DNA of 37,450 nucleotides from Novosphingobium sp. PC22D (GTDB lineage: Bacteria > Pseudomonadota > Alphaproteobacteria > Sphingomonadales > Sphingomonadaceae), in assembly GCF_002556635.1 (NCBI RefSeq), contig NZ_MWMO01000026.1, positions 1 to 37,450 on the forward strand, given 5' to 3'. Positions within the stretch are counted from its first letter, which is position 1. Every line of letters starts with the position of its first letter. The notes under the pieces are model-generated. The model saw only the letters and a list, made by a program, of their open reading frames with translations, was not told the origin of the DNA and searched no databases. The translations under genes and the position numbers were made by a program. Below are positions 33,456 to 37,450 of the stretch, piece by piece.

Positions 33456-33689
33456 TCAATCAGCCGCAGAAAGTCGCGCCAGCGCAGGATCGATACCCAG
33501 CGTAAGCGCCTTTGAAACGAGCGCCTTGAGCTTTGACGGTTCGATGAGTTCGGCGCCGCATTCGATCAGAACCTTTCCGAGTTCTGCCGCCGCCGCATCG
33601 CGCAGCGCTATCTCCCTGGCATCGAGCTCTCGGCGGTGTTCACGCAGCTTGAGCAGAGCATCGCGCGAACTTGTCTTGGACCTGGCCAT
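33456..33689 (-). CDS. Small helical protein of sphingomonad mobile elements
   Basis: A 77-aa protein (MARSKTSSRDALLKLREHRRELDAREIALRDAAAAELG at the start of the chain is a charged amphipathic helix; the rest is ECGAELIEPSKLKALVSKALTLGIDPALARL). It looks like a short coiled coil followed by a small helical domain; I believe relatives are annotated as DUF6437, but am not certain. AGGAGG lies 7 nt before ATG 33689. It is on the opposite strand to ssb, with the ssb terminator between. Confidence 0.7.
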   Translation of the reverse strand: MARSKTSSRDALLKLREHRRELDAREIALRDAAAAELGKVLIECGAELIEPSKLKALVSKALTLGIDPALARLSAAD

Positions 33690-33788
33690 GAGCATTCCTC
33701 CTTCTGGCCGTGGGTCCCCTCCACGCAAAGGATGCCACCGATTGCTCGCCAGGTGAAGAACAAACTTGGAACACGCTGGTTTTCATCA

Positions 33789-34052
33789 TCAAGGCCACTC
33801 ACGCCTACGTACAGATTGCCCCTGTTCGAAGCTGTAGAGCTGGCTGCAATGTGTGCAGACCTGCGCCCGCCTCGCCCACTCGGGATGCCCGAGTTTCTCC
33901 ATCTCGGCATCGGCAAGACCGCGCTGACGGGCATTGATTGTGCGACACGTTTCATGGGGACACGTCTGCGGAGCCTTACTGGACGGCGCACGATACGCCG
34001 ATCCCAACGCCGTGCCTACCTGTCCCGAAGGCCGAGGGGGCCTTTCGTCCAC
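33789..34052 (-). CDS. Probable small zinc-ribbon protein
   Basis: An 87-codon frame whose last 58 codons look coding: TCPHETCRTINARQRGLADAEMEKLGHPEWARRAQ, then VCTHCSQLYSF. Two Cys pairs (C-x4-C and C-x2-C) with His nearby would make a zinc ribbon. Codon third positions are GC-rich as in the neighbours. The first 29 residues (Pro/Ser/Arg-rich) are doubtful and no good RBS stands before 34052, so the true start may be an alternative codon near residue 20-28, or the gene may be truncated. It would be transcribed towards the 77-aa gene. Function unknown. Confidence 0.45.
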   Translation of the reverse strand: MDERPPRPSGQVGTALGSAYRAPSSKAPQTCPHETCRTINARQRGLADAEMEKLGHPEWARRAQVCTHCSQLYSFEQGQSVRRREWP

Positions 34053-34301
34053 CTGGTGCCAGGACGAACGGTTGGGGAGAGTCTTTCTCGCAGACTGGCC
34101 AAGCGTGACGTCCGCTTTGGGGCCGCGTCAAGGACGACGGGGCCCCACCATTTTTTGCCGCCCCTTCGGGACACCAAAAAATCGTTGCCCCCATCGCCGC
34201 TGGTGCGGCCGCGCGCTGCGCGCACGGTCCCTGACCCGGCCCGTCGCGAACATCGCGGCAAACCCCTGATGCGACGCATCGGACATCAGGAGGATTTGAT
34301 C
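34053..34301 (+). promoter_or_regulatory. Structured leader before the 78-aa gene
   Basis: Contains ATTTTTTG (34150-34157) pairing with CAAAAAAT (34175-34182) around an inner CCCC-TTCGGG stem, a GGGGCC/GGCCCC pair, GCGCGC-T-GCGCGC near 34213, and CCTGATG (34265-34271) pairing with CATCAGG (34284-34290), which overlaps the RBS AGGAGG (34288-34293). A folded leader controlling translation is likely but inferred. Confidence 0.5.
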
Positions 34302-34538
34302 ATGCACCATTCCAGCACTATAGCCGCCGGCCGTTTCCAGATCAGCGAAGCGGCCTATGTCGCCGCGCTCGATCAGGCGCACGCACGGGCCTTTCATTCC
34401 TACTTTACGCAGTACATTCTGACCGATGAGGAAGCCGGTTACATCGCCGTCGATGAGGGTGATTACGGCGCCTTGCCGCACCATCTGATGGACCGGGTCA
34501 TAGACATGGTGCCTGGCGGTCTGGACGACGAGTTCTGA
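34302..34538 (+). CDS. Small acidic protein of unknown function
   Basis: A 78-aa acidic protein (ISEAAYVAALDQAHARAFHSYFTQYILTDEEAGYIAVDEGDYG; end VPGGLDDEF). No known motif; it is predicted mostly helical. RBS AGGAGG stands 8 nt before ATG 34302, at the end of a structured leader, and a strong terminator follows 12 bp after the stop, so it forms its own transcription unit. Small acidic proteins in this part of conjugative elements are sometimes antirestriction or anti-defence factors; nothing here proves it. Confidence 0.65.
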   Translation: MHHSSTIAAGRFQISEAAYVAALDQAHARAFHSYFTQYILTDEEAGYIAVDEGDYGALPHHLMDRVIDMVPGGLDDEF

Positions 34539-34550
34539 TTCCGTTGCCGA

Positions 34551-34583
34551 GGGGGAGTCCCATCAGGGCTTCCCCTTTTTTTT
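34551..34583 (+). terminator. Rho-independent terminator
   Basis: GGGGGAGTCC (34551-34560) pairs with GGGCTTCCCC (34566-34575), with G-U pairs, followed by eight T. Confidence 0.9.
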
Positions 34584-34761
34584 GTGCTCGATCGCCCTGA
34601 TCGCATTAGATTTTGAACCCGGCATTGGCGTTCCGGTACGAACGCACGGACACGACCGGTAGCGGCACTCAATCCGATCGTTCCAGTTCACATCTCATGA
34701 CTGGATTTCATCGGCGGGTAGGGGACAGGGGAGCACACCGTACGCGATACATCGCTGTGGT

Positions 34762-36075
34762 ATGGGAAAAAATGCAATAAAATCAGTGCGCGAGATGCAC
34801 AAGCTGCTCGGCAGTTCGGGTGCCGTAGATGGCCATCTGTGCCCCAAAAATCGCGCTATTTCCGTGCCTTGCGGAGTGAAAATTGGCGGCAGTGATGGCC
34901 ATTTGGTCCCCAAAGGCTCTGGAAGCAATTTTCAGACGCTTCTGGACGGCAATTTCGCCCGAAGATCTCTCCCCTTGCGCGACAGAGAGTACGCCATCTG
35001 GGATGCCGAGCTTCCCGGGTTTGGCCTCAGGATCCGGCCGAGCGGAAGGCGCTCTTGGTTCGTCCGGGTGCGGCATCGCCGAAATCATCGGCGTATCACG
35101 TTGGGCACGACCGAAGAGCTTTCTGCAGAGCAGGCACGGGCACAGGCGCGACGTCTCCTGGCCATCGCTGCGCTCGATGGCCTTCCGCAGCGCGCGGTCG
35201 TCAAATCGTCACCGACTCTGTCGGCTTTCGTCGGCAGTTATTGGGGCGACCTTGCGCGGCTCTGGAAACCATCGACGACCAAACGCAACTGGCGTGCCTG
35301 GACCAATGCGATTGCGCCGGAATTTGGCGCGATGCGTGTGGCGGAGATTTTGCCATCAGACGTCCATCGCTGGCGGGACAGCTGTGCTGGGACAAGGGAA
35401 GGAGTGTTCAACCGCTCGATCCCTGTCCTCGCGGCACTGCTCAATTATGCCGAAGCCCTTCGCTTGCGGCGCAAGGGCTCCAATCCCTGCCGTGGAATTC
35501 CGCGATACAGGCGCACGCCCATCGAGCGGTATCTGACCCCCGCCGAGTATCGGCGGATAGGGGCTGCCTTGCGGGAAGAAGAACCTAGCTATCCCGCGCA
35601 GGTGGCGATCACCCGATTGCTGCTCTTTACCGGTGCGCGTGTCGGCGAAATCCTGAACCTGCGCTGGGACTGGGTACAGCCGCCGAGGCTGTTGCTGCCG
35701 GACAGTAAAACCGGAGCGAAGACGATCTGGCTCTGCAGGCAGGCCGTTGAGGTGCTGGAGGGGATCGAGCGCCGCGCCGATACGCAGCTCGTGTTCGGAA
35801 ACCGAGTCGGCAAAAACCCGATCAATTTCGACAACTGGTGGCTGCCTTTCCGACGACGCTGTGCCTTGCCGGACGTCCGCATCCACGATTTGCGGCACAG
35901 CTTTGCTTCCACCGCGATCATGGACAATGTTCCGCTTGCCACTATTGGCAAACTGCTCGGGCATGCCCTGCCTGAGACCACCGCGAAGTACGCCCACTTG
36001 TCAGATGACGTCATTGGTGACGCAGCAGACCGCATTTCCGGCTCGCTGGCGAAGGCGATCGGACTGCGTCCGTGA
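34762..36075 (+). CDS. Tyrosine recombinase (integrase 1)
   Basis: A 437-aa phage/ICE-type integrase. Residues about 60-130 are the arm-binding DUF4102-like domain (YAIWDAELPGFGLRIRPSGRRSWFVRVR), about 145-245 the core-binding SAM-like domain, and about 260-435 the catalytic domain with TGARVGE (Arg), HDLRHS (His-x-x-Arg), LGHA (His) and TAKYAHL (Tyr nucleophile). All catalytic residues are present. The first 50 residues include the 66-bp-spaced repeats and may not be translated; no clear RBS precedes ATG 34762. The stop overlaps the start of integrase 2, so the two recombinases are coupled. Confidence 0.9.
   Translation: MGKNAIKSVREMHKLLGSSGAVDGHLCPKNRAISVPCGVKIGGSDGHLVPKGSGSNFQTLLDGNFARRSLPLRDREYAIWDAELPGFGLRIRPSGRRSWFVRVRHRRNHRRITLGTTEELSAEQARAQARRLLAIAALDGLPQRAVVKSSPTLSAFVGSYWGDLARLWKPSTTKRNWRAWTNAIAPEFGAMRVAEILPSDVHRWRDSCAGTREGVFNRSIPVLAALLNYAEALRLRRKGSNPCRGIPRYRRTPIERYLTPAEYRRIGAALREEEPSYPAQVAITRLLLFTGARVGEILNLRWDWVQPPRLLLPDSKTGAKTIWLCRQAVEVLEGIERRADTQLVFGNRVGKNPINFDNWWLPFRRRCALPDVRIHDLRHSFASTAIMDNVPLATIGKLLGHALPETTAKYAHLSDDVIGDAADRISGSLAKAIGLRP
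34828..34914 (+). repeat. Imperfect direct repeat at the integrase start
   Basis: GATGGCCATCTGTGCCCCAA at 34828 and GATGGCCATTTGGTCCCCAA at 34894 differ at only four positions and lie exactly 66 bp apart. In the integrase frame both read DGHL-x-PK. They may be binding sites for the recombinase or a directionality factor rather than coding sequence. Confidence 0.55.
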
Positions 36076-37277
36076 CCGCCGCCAGTCTCAAGCGGATCGT
36101 CGAGGAGGCGCTTGCTGAAGTCGGCGCCAGGTTTGATCATCTGCTCCTGCCCAAGGGCAGGGCGCGTTCGACAACATGGCTCGGCGTCGAACCTGGGTTC
36201 GGAATTCGGCATTATTCCAGCGGCCGGAACGTCTTTATCGTTCAGACACGCATGGCGGGCAGGGTGCGGACCGTCACCATCGGACCGGCATCCGTCCTCA
36301 CGCGCCATCAGGCGCAAATGGTGGCGAGGCGCGTGAACGCATACGCGCAAGTCGGTCGCGATCCGGCCAGCGAACGCAAACGCATTCGATCCTCACCGAG
36401 TTTCGACGACTTTTTGGAGGAGTACTGGACACGCTGGTCACCGCAGTGGAAGGCATCGACGCTGAAGACACATGTCGGATATCGCCGTCTGTACCTCGAA
36501 GACGCGTTCACCGGTGTGTTCATTGATGAGTTGAACGAGGAGCACGTGACCAGGTGGTTTTCGGATATGAACGATCGCACCACTCCTGGCGCGGCGAACC
36601 GTACGCTCGAAATCCTTAAGCACATGCTGAACAAGGCGGAAGTCTGGGGCTACCGTCTCGAAAATACGAATCCGTGCCGCAGCGTCAGGCCGAACCGGCG
36701 CAGGCAGTGCGAGCGCTTCCTTTCGTCCGAGGAGCTCGCCCGGCTAGGTGCCGTGCTTGCCGAACTGCGTGGCAATGACGACCCGAACGTCCGACTGCAG
36801 ACCGCCGCCATAACCCTTTTGCTTCTAACGGGATGCCGCCTGCAGGAAATCCTGACGCTTCAATGGCGAGACGTGAAAGGAAATCGCCTGCTCTTGCGAG
36901 ACAGTAAGACTGGACCACGGACAGTCTGGCTTGGCTCTGCTGCGCGCGACTTGATCGACCAGCTACCGCGTATTGCCATGGTACATTGGCTTTTCTGGAA
37001 CCGGCAACGGCGCAAGCCAATCCGCTCGGTCCAGCCACTTTGGGATACGATCATCGGTCGGGCGGGATTGGGAAAGCTGCGGATCCACGACCTGCGCCAC
37101 ACTTTTGCCAGCCACGCGGCGATGAACCGGGAGACATTGCCCATGATCGGCAGGCTGCTGGGCCATGCTACGAGCCAATCTACGGCACGATATGCGCACT
37201 TGGACGATTGCCACCTCCTCGATGCAGTCCAACTGATCGGTAATGCTATCGATGGTCGATTAGCTGGCTTGTCCTGA
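36072..37277 (+). CDS. Tyrosine recombinase (integrase 2)
   Basis: A 401-aa second integrase starting at GTG 36072, overlapping the previous stop by 4 bp (GTGA). It has the same layout: N-terminal arm-binding region (GVEPGFGIRHYSSGRNVFIVQTR), core-binding domain (about 105-205), and catalytic domain with TGCRLQE, HDLRHT, LGHA and TARYAHL. It is related to but clearly different from integrase 1. Overlapping recombinase pairs may act together at one site. A third recombinase, as in RIT trios, is not seen in the remaining 170 bp. Confidence 0.9.
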   Translation: MTAASLKRIVEEALAEVGARFDHLLLPKGRARSTTWLGVEPGFGIRHYSSGRNVFIVQTRMAGRVRTVTIGPASVLTRHQAQMVARRVNAYAQVGRDPASERKRIRSSPSFDDFLEEYWTRWSPQWKASTLKTHVGYRRLYLEDAFTGVFIDELNEEHVTRWFSDMNDRTTPGAANRTLEILKHMLNKAEVWGYRLENTNPCRSVRPNRRRQCERFLSSEELARLGAVLAELRGNDDPNVRLQTAAITLLLLTGCRLQEILTLQWRDVKGNRLLLRDSKTGPRTVWLGSAARDLIDQLPRIAMVHWLFWNRQRRKPIRSVQPLWDTIIGRAGLGKLRIHDLRHTFASHAAMNRETLPMIGRLLGHATSQSTARYAHLDDCHLLDAVQLIGNAIDGRLAGLS

Positions 37278-37308
37278 GTGGAGCGGTGCGACCGAACATT
37301 ACGCTTTG

Positions 37309-37347
37309 CGGCAATGGCAGCAGCCGCCAACAAAGCGGCCATTGCCG
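37309..37347 (+). terminator. Hairpin after integrase 2
   Basis: CGGCAATGGC (37309-37318) and GCCATTGCCG (37338-37347) are perfect complements with a 19-nt loop, about 30 bp after the stop. No T-run follows, so it is a weak terminator candidate or part of an attachment region. Confidence 0.45.
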
Positions 37348-37450
37348 TGTTCCGACTGGCTCGGTGGTAGCTGGTCGCCGGTGAAGAACGCTGAAGCCCG
37401 CAGGAAAGCGTGGGTTTTATCGAAGTCCAAGTAATCGAAATCACAAGGTT

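Noticed and set aside
34150..34182. Terminator in the leader of the 78-aa gene
   Set aside because: The A/T-runs form the stem itself and are not a trailing T-tract, so it is better read as a leader hairpin.
33636..34301. Long plus-strand extension of the 78-aa gene
   Set aside because: The upstream 220 codons are low-complexity Arg/Pro-rich, while a strong RBS stands just before ATG 34302.
1..37450. CRISPR arrays, rRNA and tRNA genes
   Set aside because: No regularly spaced identical repeats, no rRNA-like sequence and no cloverleaf that I could fold by eye, including near the integrase end.

Overview
The window is GC-rich alphaproteobacterial DNA, most likely from a sphingomonad (Sphingomonadaceae, perhaps Novosphingobium or Sphingobium). 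This is inferred from the FecI/FecR/TonB-receptor set, the luxR-luxI-phyH arrangement, the lasso-peptide isopeptidase and the plasmid/ICE-type genes. The taxon itself cannot be proved from the sequence. The whole window reads as one integrative or conjugative element. Backbone genes lie at both ends, two accessory loads sit in the middle, and two tyrosine integrases sit at the right end.

Left backbone (1-9330): a VirB1-like lytic transglycosylase (minus strand), a CHC2/Toprim primase-like protein, and a very large methyltransferase-like plus strawberry-notch helicase gene. That gene is split by one in-frame TAA. An intact IS21-family insertion (6487-9112, istA-istB, 6-bp target duplication CTCTGG) lies just behind it, followed by a small zinc-ribbon-like gene.

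Lasso-peptide region (about 9400-18830): a plus-strand run encodes an ECF sigma factor of the FecI type, a FecR anti-sigma factor, a TonB-dependent receptor with a signalling (STN) domain, and an S9-type lasso isopeptidase. Facing it on the minus strand are a 43-residue precursor gene (18570-18701), a fused RRE-protease B protein and an asparagine-synthetase-like cyclase C. The predicted core starts at Gly23 and has Glu at core position 8. No ABC exporter is present. A motif CGGGAAAAA-N7-CG lies about 80-120 bp before both the receptor gene and the precursor gene, suggesting the sigma factor may drive both transcripts.

Middle region (18890-24780): an AbiEi/AbiEii type IV toxin-antitoxin pair with a perfect 12-bp inverted repeat next to its start codon; then a minus-strand luxR-luxI-phyH-gntR quorum-sensing operon; then a divergent 334-aa gene of unknown function.

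Right backbone (24900-37450): a long ParB-like protein, an ArdC-type antirestriction protein, a conserved hypothetical, a Xre/RES toxin-antitoxin pair, a DUF2493 protein, a single-chain nucleotidyltransferase-HEPN protein, an SSB, several small proteins and two overlapping tyrosine recombinases. A 14-bp purine motif, AGAGGGGAGGGGGC, occurs before the helicase gene on the left and before parB and ardC on the right, which ties the two flanks to one element. Several backbone genes have long GC-rich leaders full of small hairpins, some of which overlap the ribosome-binding site.
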